From: Arthrobacter sp. CDRTa11
Lineage (GTDB): Bacteria; Actinomycetota; Actinomycetes; Actinomycetales; Micrococcaceae
Direction of reading: 5' to 3'
NCBI RefSeq assembly: GCF_026427775.1
Contig: NZ_CP044532.1
Coordinates: forward strand, 3,968,001-4,032,000
DNA length: 64,000 nucleotides
Under the pieces are notes generated by a model. It searched no databases, was not told where the DNA came from, and saw nothing but the letters and a program-made list of their open reading frames with translations. The position numbers and the translations under genes are program-made. Below are positions 1 to 8,699 of the stretch, piece after piece; position 1 is the stretch's first letter, and every line of letters begins with the position of its first letter.

Positions 1-498
1 CAGCCAGACGGCGTCGGTCTCGTCGGCGCACACCTCGATGAAGTGGTTTCCGGATCCCAGCGAGCCAAGCTGCAGCTCCCAGTTGGCCACATACTGGGCA
101 GGGCTGAATCCGGCCTTGGCGGCCAGCTTGGACAGTTCGGCAACGCGGGGCTCTGCGGTGGCCTGGACCTTGCGGTTGTTGTGTCCGGCCGAGAGCGGGA
201 TGGCGCGTTCGATGTTCTCCCGCAGCCGCTTCCTGTCCTTCGGCAGGTCCGTCAGCGAGTACTGGGTCCGGACGGCGATCATTCCGCAGCCGATGTCCAC
301 CCCCACCGCCGCGGGGATGATGGCGCGTTCGGTAGGGATCACGGACCCCACGGTGGCGCCTTTGCCCAGGTGCGCGTCCGGCATCAGCGCCAGGTGCGGG
401 TAGATGAACGGCAGCCGCGACGTCGCCAGGGCCTGCTCACGGGTTTTGGCATCCAGGATGGAGGCCCAGTTGATGAGTTTGCTGTTGATCTGTTCCAC
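1..498 (-). CDS. rtcB: RNA-splicing ligase RtcB, N-terminal part (cut by window start)
   Basis: RtcB joins RNA 2',3'-cyclic-phosphate or 3'-phosphate ends to 5'-OH ends using GTP and Mn2+; in bacteria it is thought to act in RNA repair. Only the first 166 codons are present and the frame runs off the window edge. Visible family signatures are DAHLGKG at about residues 41-47, VDIGCGM at about 67-73 with the metal-binding Asp and Cys, and LGSGNHFIEV at about 147-156 with a metal-binding His. The GTG start is preceded by GGGAGG. The IS3 element lies about 115 bases upstream, so the promoter may have been displaced by the insertion. The family assignment is secure from these motifs. Confidence 0.93.
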   Translation of the reverse strand, partial: MEQINSKLINWASILDAKTREQALATSRLPFIYPHLALMPDAHLGKGATVGSVIPTERAIIPAAVGVDIGCGMIAVRTQYSLTDLPKDRKRLRENIERAIPLSAGHNNRKVQATAEPRVAELSKLAAKAGFSPAQYVANWELQLGSLGSGNHFIEVCADETDAVWL

Positions 499-619
499 GG
501 CGTGCCCTCCCACTCACGATGATGGTGGGGCGGCCGCCGCGAGGCAAGGGCCGCCGTCGAACCTGGCCACACGCCACAGACGGCTCTGCCCCGCATAACC
601 GGTGTGGGACCGGTATTTA

Positions 620-1663
620 TCAAGCTGTTTGTGACAGCCGGGTGGTTTGTTTGTTGTTGATGCCCGCTGTGAGTGGGACTCCTGGCGCGGCGGGCCTGTG
701 TCGGTATCGGTGTGGGTTGCGGGCGTAGCAGGTATCGAGTGTGTCTTGGCGTTGCTGGCGTGCTTGCCGGACGAGTCCATGGTGGACGGTGTCCGGGGTG
801 TAGTAGTTCAGGCCGCTGTGGCGGTGGTGGGTGTTGTAGCCGGTGAAGAACGCCGCCATGTGGTCCCGTGCGTGCTGCAGATCTTGGAACCGGCGGGGGA
901 AGTCCAGGTCGTATTTCACGGTTTTGAACAAGGCCTCTGAATAGGGGTTGTCGTCAGAGACCCGTGGCCGGGAGTAGGACAAAGTGATGCCCAAGGCGCG
1001 GGCCAGGTCCAACGTCGTGGCTGCCCGCATCGGCGCCCCGTTGTCGGCATGGATCACGGCGGGCCGGTGATTGTTGTCGGCGACGGCGTCCCTGATAAGT
1101 GCTGAGGCAAGGGCGGCCGTTTCGGTGTATTCGACGCGGTGACCGACGACCTTGCGGGAGAACACGTCCATGATTGTGTAGAGCTTGTAGGTGTGTTTGC
1201 CGGGGCCGTGGAGCGTGGTGATGTCCCAGCTCCAGAGCTGGTTCGGAGCCGTCGCAGCGTGGACTGGTTTGGCTCTTTTGGGCCCGGTGCCGGTGCGTTG
1301 TTCGCGGCGGTCTCCGTTCTGCCCATGCCGGGCCACGATCCGGTGCGCTGCGGCGATCGAGAACGGGCAGTAACCCGCGTCCAGCATCCGGTAATAGGCC
1401 TGTGTGACCGAAAGGTTCCCGTATTCCTCGGAATTAAGCAGTCCCATGAACTCGTCGGACTCGGCCGTGGTGATCCGGTTCGGGTAGTCACGGTCGACAT
1501 GCGGAACGGTGATCCCGGCCAGGCCGGGAGGATTCTGATGCCGGTACCAGGCGGTGCGGTGCACGCCAACCAGGGCGCAGGCTTTGACCGCTGACCAGCC
1601 GGCCGTGACCAGGTTCCGGGCGAAGGTCAGGGCGATGTCTTTCCAGGCTTTGGCATCAACCAC
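620..1663 (-). CDS. IS3-family transposase OrfB (DDE integrase core)
   Basis: This 347-residue frame carries the rve integrase core. WSWDIT at about 144-149 holds the first catalytic Asp, HADNGAP at about 205-211 the second, and a DNPYSEALFKTVKYD segment at about 240-254 holds the catalytic Glu. An HTH-like region and an HRIVARHG segment precede the core. The ORF can begin with a GTG at 1663, but in IS3 elements OrfB is normally made as an OrfAB fusion by -1 frameshifting. All three acidic residues are present and the frame is uninterrupted, so the copy could still be active. The C-terminus runs into the terminal repeat. Confidence 0.9.
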   Translation of the reverse strand: MVDAKAWKDIALTFARNLVTAGWSAVKACALVGVHRTAWYRHQNPPGLAGITVPHVDRDYPNRITTAESDEFMGLLNSEEYGNLSVTQAYYRMLDAGYCPFSIAAAHRIVARHGQNGDRREQRTGTGPKRAKPVHAATAPNQLWSWDITTLHGPGKHTYKLYTIMDVFSRKVVGHRVEYTETAALASALIRDAVADNNHRPAVIHADNGAPMRAATTLDLARALGITLSYSRPRVSDDNPYSEALFKTVKYDLDFPRRFQDLQHARDHMAAFFTGYNTHHRHSGLNYYTPDTVHHGLVRQARQQRQDTLDTCYARNPHRYRHRPAAPGVPLTAGINNKQTTRLSQTA

Positions 1664-2064
1664 TCCGGACGCCCCGGCTCCGGCTCCTCCAGTTGCGGTT
1701 CGGTCGCCGCCGCGCTCTTGGCCATGGCGTCCAAGAGCGCGGAAGCTTTTCCCAAGATGTCCACCGCGGCCTCGGACCTGGCCAGCTTGGCCTTGAGAAT
1801 CTCGTTCTCCTTCAGAACGCGTTTGAGTTGCTTCTTATCGCCTGCATTCAATCGCGGATCCTTCCATCTTGAATCGGCCGGCAGATCACCGGATTCCCGG
1901 TCGATTGCCCACTCTCGGATGGTCTCGGCCTTGACTCCGACCGCCCTCGCAAGGGCGGTCTTGGAGCCTAGCTCAAGGCACTTTTCGTTCTCATCCAGAA
2001 TCGCGTTTTTCTCGTCAACAGTGAAGCGACGATTCGACTGACGGACCGGAATAACAAAATCCAT
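1627..2064 (-). CDS. IS3-family transposase OrfA (DNA-binding subunit)
   Basis: This 145-residue protein has a helix-turn-helix region at about residues 10-50 (ALARAVGVKAETIREW). A coiled coil of the LKENEILKAKLARSEAAVDI type follows at about 70-100, as expected for OrfA proteins that bind the IS ends and oligomerise. The ATG at 2064 is preferred over an upstream in-frame ATG because GGGGAAGG lies just ahead of it. The C-terminal segment (after about residue 115) is Pro/Glu-rich. Its last 37 bases overlap OrfB, which is in the -1 frame. Frameshifting in the overlap, for example at the A-AAG stretch near 1646, would give the OrfAB transposase. Confidence 0.85.
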   Translation of the reverse strand: MDFVIPVRQSNRRFTVDEKNAILDENEKCLELGSKTALARAVGVKAETIREWAIDRESGDLPADSRWKDPRLNAGDKKQLKRVLKENEILKAKLARSEAAVDILGKASALLDAMAKSAAATEPQLEEPEPGRPEWLMPKPGKTSP

Positions 2065-2148
2065 AAGGGACCTTCCCCGTCCCATATGTCTCCTCCGGTG
2101 CAAACAGAAAACCTGTCACACAAGAGCCTGACACACAGGGGGACAACA

Positions 2149-2180
2149 CCGTTCGTGCGGGGCAGGGCCGTTCGTGCGGG
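2149..2180. repeat. Short tandem direct repeat after cysN
   Basis: The 13-mer CCGTTCGTGCGGG occurs twice, at 2149-2161 and 2168-2180, between the end of cysN and the IS right end. It is a direct repeat and cannot form a hairpin by itself. Its role is unknown. Confidence 0.7.
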
Positions 2181-2182
2181 AA

Positions 2183-3622
2183 CTAGATGGAGTAGCGCTC
2201 GTCCTCGTGGTCGCCCGGGTGGTCCTTGATCAGGCCGGCGGCCAGCGTGTTGCCGTCCAGCGGGTCGATCACCAGGAACGCGCCGGTGCGGCGGTGGTGC
2301 GTGTAGTTCTCCAGCGGCAGCGGGGCGGAGAGCCGGAGCTGCGCGTGGCCGATGTCGTTCAGCTCAAGGCTTGACGTGGCTTCAAGTTTGAACGACGCCA
2401 GGTCCAGCTTGCCGCTGACGTTGCGGACCAGCGCCTGCACGGTGCGGGTGCCGTGCTTGACCAGCACCTTGGCGCCTTCCCGCAGCGGCTTCGGTGAGAG
2501 CCAGCACAGGGCAGCGTACAGGTCGGCCGACGATTCGCGGACGGTCCCGGCGGCGGCAATGGTGTCGCCGCGCGCGACGTCGAACTCGTCGGCCAGGCGG
2601 ATGGCCACAGACTGCGGGGCGGCGGCTTCCTGGAGCGAGGCTCCGGCGAAGTCGATGCCCACCACGGTGGTGGTGCGGGGGCCCTGGCCGGGGGTCAGCA
2701 CAGAAACCTTGTCCCCCACCTTGACGGAGCCCTCGGTGATCTGGCCGGCGTACGCGCGGTAGTCGCGGTAGGCCTCCACATCCAGGCCGGCAGCAACGGC
2801 GTCGGGAGCCAGCGCACCCTGCGGCCGGACCACCAGCTGCACGGGGAACCGGAAGCTCTCCAGCTGGGTGTCGATCTCGTCGGCGGCCGGCAGGGTCTCC
2901 AGGACCTCCAGCAGGGCGGGACCGTCATACCAGGGGGTGCGCTCGGAGCGCTCCACCACGTTGTCGCCGTCGAGCGCGGACACGGGGATGACCAGCAGGT
3001 CATCGATGTGGTCCGCGGTGCCCAGTTCGGCGGAACCGATGCCCAGCTCGCGCGCCACCCGCTGCACGTCGGCCTGGATTTCGCGGAACACGGACTCGCT
3101 GAAGTCCACCAGGTCGATCTTGTTCACAGCCACGATCACGTGCGCCACGCGGAGCAGCTGCAGCACGGACAGGTGCCGGCGGGTCTGCTCCAGGACACCC
3201 TTGCGGGCGTCAATGAGTACGACGACGGCATCCGCGGTGGATGCGCCGGTCACCGTGTTCTTGGTGTACTGCACGTGCCCGGGGCAGTCGGCCAGGATGA
3301 AGCTGCGCTGGTCCGTGGCGAAGTAGCGGTAGGCCACATCGATGGTGATGCCCTGCTCGCGCTCGGCGCGGAGGCCGTCGGTCAGGAGGGCGAGGTCAAT
3401 CGCCTGGGTCCCGGTGGCGCCCGCGCCGCCGAAGCCGCGGTCCGCTGAGGTGCGGGCAACGGCGTCGAGCTGGTCGGCCAGGATCGCCTTGGAGTCGTGC
3501 AGGAGGCGGCCCACCAAAGTGGACTTGCCGTCGTCGACCGATCCTGCGGTGGCGAAGCGGAACAGGGTGGTGGGCAGGGCTGTTTCCAGCTCGGCGGCCA
3601 GGAGTGAAGTCTCGGTGCTCAT
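2183..3622 (-). CDS. cysN: Sulfate adenylyltransferase large (GTPase) subunit CysN
   Basis: CysN is the GTPase subunit of ATP sulfurylase; with CysD it activates sulfate to adenosine 5'-phosphosulfate (APS). The 479-residue protein has the EF-Tu-like GTP-binding motifs: GSVDDGKST at about 27-35, DCPGH at about 110-114 and NKIDLVD at about 165-171, followed by beta-barrel domains. There is no C-terminal APS kinase (CysC) extension. The cysD stop codon abuts this ATG directly (TAAATG), so translation is probably coupled. It is the last gene of the sir-cysH-cysD-cysN operon, with the IS3 element just downstream. Confidence 0.95.
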   Translation of the reverse strand: MSTETSLLAAELETALPTTLFRFATAGSVDDGKSTLVGRLLHDSKAILADQLDAVARTSADRGFGGAGATGTQAIDLALLTDGLRAEREQGITIDVAYRYFATDQRSFILADCPGHVQYTKNTVTGASTADAVVVLIDARKGVLEQTRRHLSVLQLLRVAHVIVAVNKIDLVDFSESVFREIQADVQRVARELGIGSAELGTADHIDDLLVIPVSALDGDNVVERSERTPWYDGPALLEVLETLPAADEIDTQLESFRFPVQLVVRPQGALAPDAVAAGLDVEAYRDYRAYAGQITEGSVKVGDKVSVLTPGQGPRTTTVVGIDFAGASLQEAAAPQSVAIRLADEFDVARGDTIAAAGTVRESSADLYAALCWLSPKPLREGAKVLVKHGTRTVQALVRNVSGKLDLASFKLEATSSLELNDIGHAQLRLSAPLPLENYTHHRRTGAFLVIDPLDGNTLAAGLIKDHPGDHEDERYSI

Positions 3623-4570
3623 TTAGAAGTAACCATCCTTCTTGCGGTCTTCCATGGCTGCCTCGGAGATGCGGTCATCTGCACGGGTGGCACCACGTTC
3701 GGTGATGGTGGAGGCGGCAACTTCAATCACAACGTCGCTCACGGTGGCTGCGGCCGATTCAACGGCACCGGTGCAGGACATGTCCCCCACGGTGCGGTAG
3801 CGGACCGTTTTGATGATGACTTCCTCGTGCGGCAGCGGCTGGGAAACCTCGCCCACCGCACGCCACATGCCGTCGCGGGCAAACACTTCGCGGTTGTGGG
3901 CGTAGTACAGGCCCGGCAGCTCGATGTTCTCGCGTTCGATGTAGCGCCAGATGTCCAGCTCGGTCCAGTTGCTGATGGGGAATGCCCGGACGTGCTGGCC
4001 CACGGTGTGGCGGCCGTTGTACAGGTTCCACAGCTCGGGGCGCTGGTTGCGGGGATCCCACTGGCCGAACTCGTCGCGGAGGCTCAGGATGCGCTCCTTG
4101 GCGCGGGCCTTGTCCTCGTCACGGCGGCCGCCGCCGAAGACGGCGTCGAACTTGTTCTGCTGGATGGCGTCCAGCAGCGGGACGGTCTGCAGCGGGTTGC
4201 GGGTGCCGTCGGCGCGCTCGGCCAGTTCGCCGCGGTCAATGAACTCCTGGACGGAGCCGACGACGAGCTTCAGTCCCAGCCGCTCCACCGTCCGGTCGCG
4301 GAAGTCGATGACCTCGGGGAAGTTGTGGCCGGTGTCCACGTGCAGCACGGGGAACGGAACCTTGCCGGGCCAGAACGCCTTGGTGGCCAGGTGCAGCATC
4401 ACCACGGAGTCCTTGCCGCCGGAGAACAGCAGCGCGGGCTTCTCGAACTCGGCAACAACCTCACGGATGATGTGGATGGCCTCGGACTCAAGCGTGTCCA
4501 GGCTGGAGAGCCGGGTTGAAACGGCAGCGTCGGTCACCTGGGTGGGCTCCTCGGTTAGGAAAGTGCTCAT
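3623..4570 (-). CDS. cysD: Sulfate adenylyltransferase small subunit CysD
   Basis: CysD is the catalytic PP-loop (N-type ATP pyrophosphatase) subunit of ATP sulfurylase. FSGGKDSVVMLH at about residues 49-60 is the PP-loop, and FGGGRRDEDKARAKER downstream is the CysD signature. The C-terminus reads KKDGYF, typical of the family. I chose the ATG at 4570 rather than the upstream in-frame start because it overlaps the cysH stop as ATGA, the same coupling seen at the sir/cysH junction. The length of 315 residues is normal. The neighbours fix its role in assimilatory sulfate activation. Confidence 0.95.
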   Translation of the reverse strand: MSTFLTEEPTQVTDAAVSTRLSSLDTLESEAIHIIREVVAEFEKPALLFSGGKDSVVMLHLATKAFWPGKVPFPVLHVDTGHNFPEVIDFRDRTVERLGLKLVVGSVQEFIDRGELAERADGTRNPLQTVPLLDAIQQNKFDAVFGGGRRDEDKARAKERILSLRDEFGQWDPRNQRPELWNLYNGRHTVGQHVRAFPISNWTELDIWRYIERENIELPGLYYAHNREVFARDGMWRAVGEVSQPLPHEEVIIKTVRYRTVGDMSCTGAVESAAATVSDVVIEVAASTITERGATRADDRISEAAMEDRKKDGYF

Positions 4571-5307
4571 ACGTGTAGTCCGCATTCTGTCTTGTCGGTC
4601 CCTGCCCAGCGGCCGGCGCGGGGGTCGTCTCCCGGCGCCACCTTCCGGGTGCAGGGCTGGCAGCCAATGGAGGGGTAACCCTGGGAAAGCAGCGGGTTCA
4701 CGGGCAGGAGGTTGTCATCGGAGTACTGCACCAGCTGGTCGAACGTCCAGGCCGCCACCGGGTTGACCTTGACCAGGCCGTTGGCCTCGTCCCAGGTGAC
4801 CAGCGGTGTGTTGGTGCGGGTGGGTGACTCGTCGCGGCGGACGCCGGTGAACCACAGCTCGTAGCCGGCCAGGGTACGGCGCAGCGGGGCAACTTTGCGG
4901 AGGGCGCAGCACTGGGCGGCGTCGCGGGCGAAGAGGTCCTTGCCCAGGAGCCGGTCCTGCTGTTCCACGGTGTTCTCCGGGAGCACGTCCACCACGTTGA
5001 CGCGGAGGTTTGCTGCCACCTCGTCCCGAGTGGCGTAGGTCTCCGGGAAGTGGTAGCCGGTCTCCAGGAACAGGACGTCGACGCCGGGCATCTGGTCAGC
5101 AACCAGGGCCGGGAGGACTGAGTCGGCCATGGAGCAGGCGACGGCCACTGCGGACAGGTCGAAGTTGCGCTCCACCCAGGCGATGACGTCGCGGGCAGGC
5201 GCGTCCCAGCCGAGCTCGGCAGCGCCGGATTCAGCCAGCGCCTTGAGCTCGTCCTTGCTGCGGAGGGCAGGCGCCGCGGCGCCTGCCACTGATTGAGTTT
5301 CGCTCAT
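4567..5307 (-). CDS. cysH: Assimilatory APS/PAPS reductase CysH, 4Fe-4S type
   Basis: The enzyme reduces adenylyl sulfate to sulfite with electrons from thioredoxin. The 246-residue protein has the PP-loop-like fold signature (ETGYHFPET) and two cysteine pairs, QCCALRK at about 132-138 and GCQPCTRK at about 215-222. These bind a 4Fe-4S cluster and mark the APS-using plant/bacterial type. The C-terminal ECGLH holds the catalytic cysteine. No cysC is seen in this operon, which agrees with direct APS reduction. The start at 5307 overlaps the sir stop as ATGA and the stop overlaps cysD as ATGA, so it sits in a tightly coupled operon. Confidence 0.94.
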   Translation of the reverse strand: MSETQSVAGAAAPALRSKDELKALAESGAAELGWDAPARDVIAWVERNFDLSAVAVACSMADSVLPALVADQMPGVDVLFLETGYHFPETYATRDEVAANLRVNVVDVLPENTVEQQDRLLGKDLFARDAAQCCALRKVAPLRRTLAGYELWFTGVRRDESPTRTNTPLVTWDEANGLVKVNPVAAWTFDQLVQYSDDNLLPVNPLLSQGYPSIGCQPCTRKVAPGDDPRAGRWAGTDKTECGLHV

Positions 5308-7052
5308 TGCAGGTCCCCCTCGTCCGCTGCGTGTGCCCACTCGGCAAACGTCTGGTTCTCGGAGCGCTTCGCCACAAAGGAGCGGACAACCCGCTCCACG
5401 TAGTCCGGCAGGTCCTCGACGTAAACCTTGAGCCCGCGGACGGTGCGTCCCAGGCCGGCCTCTTCCCGGTCGGTGGAAGCCAGCCCGCCGCCCAGGTGGA
5501 CCTGGAAGCCGGGGGTGGGGTCGCCGTCGGGCGTTGGCAGCATCATGCCCTTGAGGCCGATGTCCGCGGTCTGGATGCGGGCGCAGGAGTTGGGGCAGCC
5601 GTTGATGTGCAGGGACAGCGCGTGCGGAAGTTCGCCGGACGCGGCGAGGTCGGCCAGGCGGCGTTCCAGTTCGGCGACCGCGGTGGCGGCGGTGACCTTG
5701 GTTTCCACGATGGCCAGCTTGCAGTATTCGATTCCGGTGCAGGCGATGGTGCCGCGGCGGAACACTGACGGCCGGGCGGAGAGGCCCAGTGCGTCCAGCT
5801 CAGCTACCAGCGGCTCAACCTGTTCCTTGGCAACGTCCAGCACCACGAGCTTTTGGTGCGGCGTGGTGCGCAGGCGGTAGGAGCCGCGGGCCTCGAGCGT
5901 GTCAGCGAGCTTGACCAGCGCAGCGCCGGAGAGGCGGCCGGCCAGCGGGGTGGCGCCGATGAAGAACTTGCCGTCCTTCTGCTCGTGCACGCCGATGTGG
6001 TCACCCGGTGACGTGGGCTTGGGCGCGGCGGGACCGTCGGCCAGCTTGTAGCCCAGGTATTCGTCCTCGAGGATCTGGCGGAACTTCTCCGGACCCCAGT
6101 CAGCCATCAGGAACTTCAGGCGTGCCTTGGTGCGCATGCGGCGGTAACCGTAGTCGCGGAAGATGCTGGTGACGCCGAGCCATACTTCGGCGGCCTCCTC
6201 GGGCTTCACGAAGGCACCCAGGCGCTTGCCGAGCATCGGGTTGGTGGAGAGGGCGCCGCCGGCCCAGAGGTCATAGCCCACGCCCAGCTCGGGGTGCTTG
6301 ACTCCCACGAGGGCGAAATCGTTGATCTCGTGGACCACGTCCTGGCTGGGGTGGCCGGTGATGGCAGTCTTGTACTTGCGCGGCAGGTTGGAGAGCAGCG
6401 GGTTGCCGATGAAGCGTTCGCCCAGCTCAGCAATCAGCGGCGTGGGGTCGATGATCTCATCCTTGGCGATGCCGGCCACCGGGGAGCCCAGGATGACGCG
6501 GGGCACGTCGCCGCAGGCCTCGGTGGTGGACAGGCCAACACCTTCCAGGCGGTTCCAGATTTCCGGGATGTCTTCCACCCGGATCCAGTGCAGCTGGATG
6601 TTCTGGCGGTCCGTGAGGTCGGCGGAATCCCGCGCAAAATCAACCGAGATCTGGCCGATAACGCGCAGCTGCTCGGTGGTGAGCGCACCGCCGTCGATCC
6701 TGACCCGGAGCATGAAGTACTTGTCCTCAAGCTCGTGCGGCTCCAACGTGGCGGTCTTGCCGCCGTCGATCCCGGGCTTGCGCTGGGTGTACAGGCCCCA
6801 CCAGCGGAAGCGGCCATGCAGGTCCTGGCCGGGGATAGAGTCGAAGCCCTCTTTGGAGTAGATGGACTCGATACGCTCGCGCACGTTAAGGCCGTCGTCT
6901 TCCTGTTTCCAGGTTTCGTTGGCGTTCAGCGGGGTTTTGCCGTCCACTTTCCACTGCCCGTGCGGCTTGGCGGCAGGGCGGGAAGAGGTGCGTGCGGGGC
7001 GCTTGGAGGCAGCGGAGTCCGCGGACGCTCCGGCTAGAGCTGTATCAGTCAT
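5304..7052 (-). CDS. sir: Assimilatory sulfite (nitrite/sulfite) reductase, ferredoxin-type
   Basis: The siroheme/4Fe-4S enzyme reduces sulfite to sulfide by six electrons. The 582-residue protein has two ferrodoxin-like half repeats. Cluster and siroheme ligands appear in the C-terminal third as CTGIEYC and NGCPNSC. DRQNIQLHW in the N-terminal half is a typical substrate-binding segment. The N-terminus (about 35 residues) is Ala/Arg/Ser-rich and probably disordered. It is the first gene of the operon, followed by cysH with a 4-base overlap. The association with cysHDN makes sulfite rather than nitrite the likely substrate. Two palindromes lie 50-85 bases upstream and may be the regulator site. 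Confidence 0.93.
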   Translation of the reverse strand: MTDTALAGASADSAASKRPARTSSRPAAKPHGQWKVDGKTPLNANETWKQEDDGLNVRERIESIYSKEGFDSIPGQDLHGRFRWWGLYTQRKPGIDGGKTATLEPHELEDKYFMLRVRIDGGALTTEQLRVIGQISVDFARDSADLTDRQNIQLHWIRVEDIPEIWNRLEGVGLSTTEACGDVPRVILGSPVAGIAKDEIIDPTPLIAELGERFIGNPLLSNLPRKYKTAITGHPSQDVVHEINDFALVGVKHPELGVGYDLWAGGALSTNPMLGKRLGAFVKPEEAAEVWLGVTSIFRDYGYRRMRTKARLKFLMADWGPEKFRQILEDEYLGYKLADGPAAPKPTSPGDHIGVHEQKDGKFFIGATPLAGRLSGAALVKLADTLEARGSYRLRTTPHQKLVVLDVAKEQVEPLVAELDALGLSARPSVFRRGTIACTGIEYCKLAIVETKVTAATAVAELERRLADLAASGELPHALSLHINGCPNSCARIQTADIGLKGMMLPTPDGDPTPGFQVHLGGGLASTDREEAGLGRTVRGLKVYVEDLPDYVERVVRSFVAKRSENQTFAEWAHAADEGDLQ

Positions 7053-7100
7053 GCATCGACTGTAGGGCCCACCCGAATAGCGTCACAAAGGTCCCGGAAA

Positions 7101-7135
7101 CCCTAGGTCACCTAGGGAAACATTTCGTCACGAAA
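7101..7135 (-). promoter_or_regulatory. Two adjacent palindromes upstream of the sir operon
   Basis: CCCTAGGTCACCTAGGG at 7101-7117 is a perfect palindrome with 8-base arms around one central base. TTTCGTCACGAAA at 7123-7135 is another, with 6-base arms around one base. They lie 49-83 bases upstream of the sir start, where a promoter is expected, so they are candidate operators for a sulfur or redox regulator. The regulator is unknown. Confidence 0.55.
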
Positions 7136-7220
7136 CGCCGGACAGCCTTGAAGACGGCAGCGTGCTGTGCTTCGGCGGCGGTGTTCTAGAGAGCGGCGGC
7201 GGTGTGTTTTAGTGGCGGTG

Positions 7221-7955
7221 TTAGCGGGCGGCTGCGACGGCGGCGTCGTAGCGTTCCAGCGCAATCTCAGCCAGCACGGGCGACGGCAGCAGCGGCGCGG
7301 TCACGAGGTCGGCCCCCGCCTTGGCGAGCTGGTCGTGGAAGTAGCCCGGCGCCAGGAGGTAGGAAGCGATCACCACGCGGCCGCCCAGGTCAACGCCGCC
7401 GGCGGACTCCCCTGCGCCGGCACCGCCTTCGGCTTCCTCGCGGAGCATGGCGACGGCGTCGGGCACCGAGGGCTTGGCGGACGCCCCGTAGGCGGCGACG
7501 ATCCTGTTGGACCGCAGCTCGCTCAGGTGCCCCAGGAGCTCCTCGACGCTGACCGCGGCATTGGGGTTGGAGGACCCCGCGGCGGCAAGGACGACGGCGT
7601 CGCGGTCGGTGACGCCCGCTTCGCGCAGTCGCTGGTCCAACAGGGCTGCCAGCCGCGGGTCCGGGCCCAATGGCGCGGCGGCGAGGCTTCCCGGCCGGCT
7701 CTTGACGGCCCGGGCGATGTCCACCTTCACGTGGTAGCCCACGCTCAGCAGCAGCGGCACCACCACAGCGCTTTCCCCTTCGGGCAGGCCCGCAACAACG
7801 TCCACAAGATCCGGCTGCTGGACGTCCACATACGCCTCGCGCACGTCGAGTCCGGGGCGCAGGGCCGCGATGGCGTCACGCAGGGCGTTGACCTCCGCGG
7901 CGCCCTGGGGGTTGGACGTCCCATGGGCACAGGCGATCATGATGGGGCTGTTCAT
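7221..7955 (-). CDS. Sirohydrochlorin chelatase (CbiX/SirB-like), two-domain
   Basis: CbiX-type chelatases insert Fe2+ (or Co2+) into sirohydrochlorin; beside a sulfite reductase the product is almost certainly siroheme. The 244-residue protein has two class II chelatase half-domains. ACAHGTS at about residues 8-14 carries one metal-binding His and SVGYHVKVD at about 70-78 the other. A second, diverged half starts around residue 115 (VVLAAAGSSNP). I chose the ATG at 7955 because homology begins there; the open frame extends to 8213 without coding character, and no strong RBS is visible. It lies 168 bases upstream of sir on the same strand, with the paired palindromes between. Confidence 0.85.
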   Translation of the reverse strand: MNSPIMIACAHGTSNPQGAAEVNALRDAIAALRPGLDVREAYVDVQQPDLVDVVAGLPEGESAVVVPLLLSVGYHVKVDIARAVKSRPGSLAAAPLGPDPRLAALLDQRLREAGVTDRDAVVLAAAGSSNPNAAVSVEELLGHLSELRSNRIVAAYGASAKPSVPDAVAMLREEAEGGAGAGESAGGVDLGGRVVIASYLLAPGYFHDQLAKAGADLVTAPLLPSPVLAEIALERYDAAVAAAR

Positions 7956-8016
7956 AGGGGCTAGCGTAACGTTGGAGCCGCCCTGTCCGCCCTCTTTGAA
8001 ACCGCCGGGACGCTCC

Positions 8017-8685
8017 ATGACATTCCCTTTTGACATCGCCCTGGTATGGCTGGACCTGGCCGGCGTCTTCTTCTTCGCCGTATCCGGATCCCTCCTGGCA
8101 GCCCGGAAACAGTTCGACTTCGTGGGCTCGCTGCTCCTGGCCTCCCTTGTGTCCCTGGGCGGCGGCGTGATCCGCGACATCATCCTCAACACCACCCCGG
8201 CCGCCTTCACCAACCCCGCCTACCTGGTTCCCCCGGTCCTGGCCACCGTGCTGGTCTACTTCCTCTTCTCCAGCGTCCAGCGCTTCACCTCGCTCCTGAC
8301 CCTGTTCGACGCCGGCGGGCTGGCCCTGTTCTGCATCACCGGCACGCTCAAGGCACTTGCGCTGGGCATCAACCCGGTGGCGGCTGTGCTTTTGGGAGTC
8401 ACGACGGCGGTGGGCGGCGGCCTGCTGCGCGACATCACCGCCAATGAGGTACCGCAGCTGTTCGACCCCAGCGACCTCTATGCGCTGCCGGCCTTCAGCG
8501 GCGCGGCGCTGACCGCGGTGCTGTGGGTCCTGGGCGGCTTCACAGCGCTCACGGCGTGCGGGGTGGCGGCTGTGGTTTTCACCTTTCGTGTGGTGGCCTG
8601 GCGCCGGTCATGGCGTATTCCGTTGGCTGTTCGCGGCTGGCACCGGCTTGGGGTTGACGAGGGCAAGTTGAGGGACGGAAATTAG
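8017..8685 (+). CDS. UPF0126/TRIC-like membrane channel or transporter
   Basis: The 222-residue integral membrane protein has about six to seven hydrophobic helices arranged as two homologous halves. Each half carries a GGGxxRD signature: GGGVIRDIILN at about 48-58 and GGGLLRDITANE at about 134-145. These define the UPF0126 family (PF03458), related in fold to TRIC cation channels and including proteins linked to glycine uptake. The substrate cannot be told from sequence. The C-terminal tail is Arg/Trp-rich and cytoplasmic-looking. It is divergent from the sirohydrochlorin chelatase gene, with starts about 60 bases apart. Confidence 0.85.
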   Translation: MTFPFDIALVWLDLAGVFFFAVSGSLLAARKQFDFVGSLLLASLVSLGGGVIRDIILNTTPAAFTNPAYLVPPVLATVLVYFLFSSVQRFTSLLTLFDAGGLALFCITGTLKALALGINPVAAVLLGVTTAVGGGLLRDITANEVPQLFDPSDLYALPAFSGAALTAVLWVLGGFTALTACGVAAVVFTFRVVAWRRSWRIPLAVRGWHRLGVDEGKLRDGN

Positions 8686-8699
8686 CTAGGATAAGAGCC

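Larger units (their letters stand above)
614..2137 (-). mobile_element. IS3-family insertion sequence, two ORFs
   Basis: The element carries an orfA/orfB pair read on the minus strand with orfB in the -1 frame of orfA, the standard IS3 arrangement. The ends contain imperfect inverted repeats: the left end around 618-637 (TCAAGCT then TTGTGACAG) matches the reverse complement of the right end around 2112-2131 (TCAGGCT then TGTGACAG). The outer boundaries are estimated and no convincing target duplication was found, so they may be off by several bases. The element lies between cysN and rtcB and breaks neither coding sequence. The OrfB stop lies inside the left end. Confidence 0.75.
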
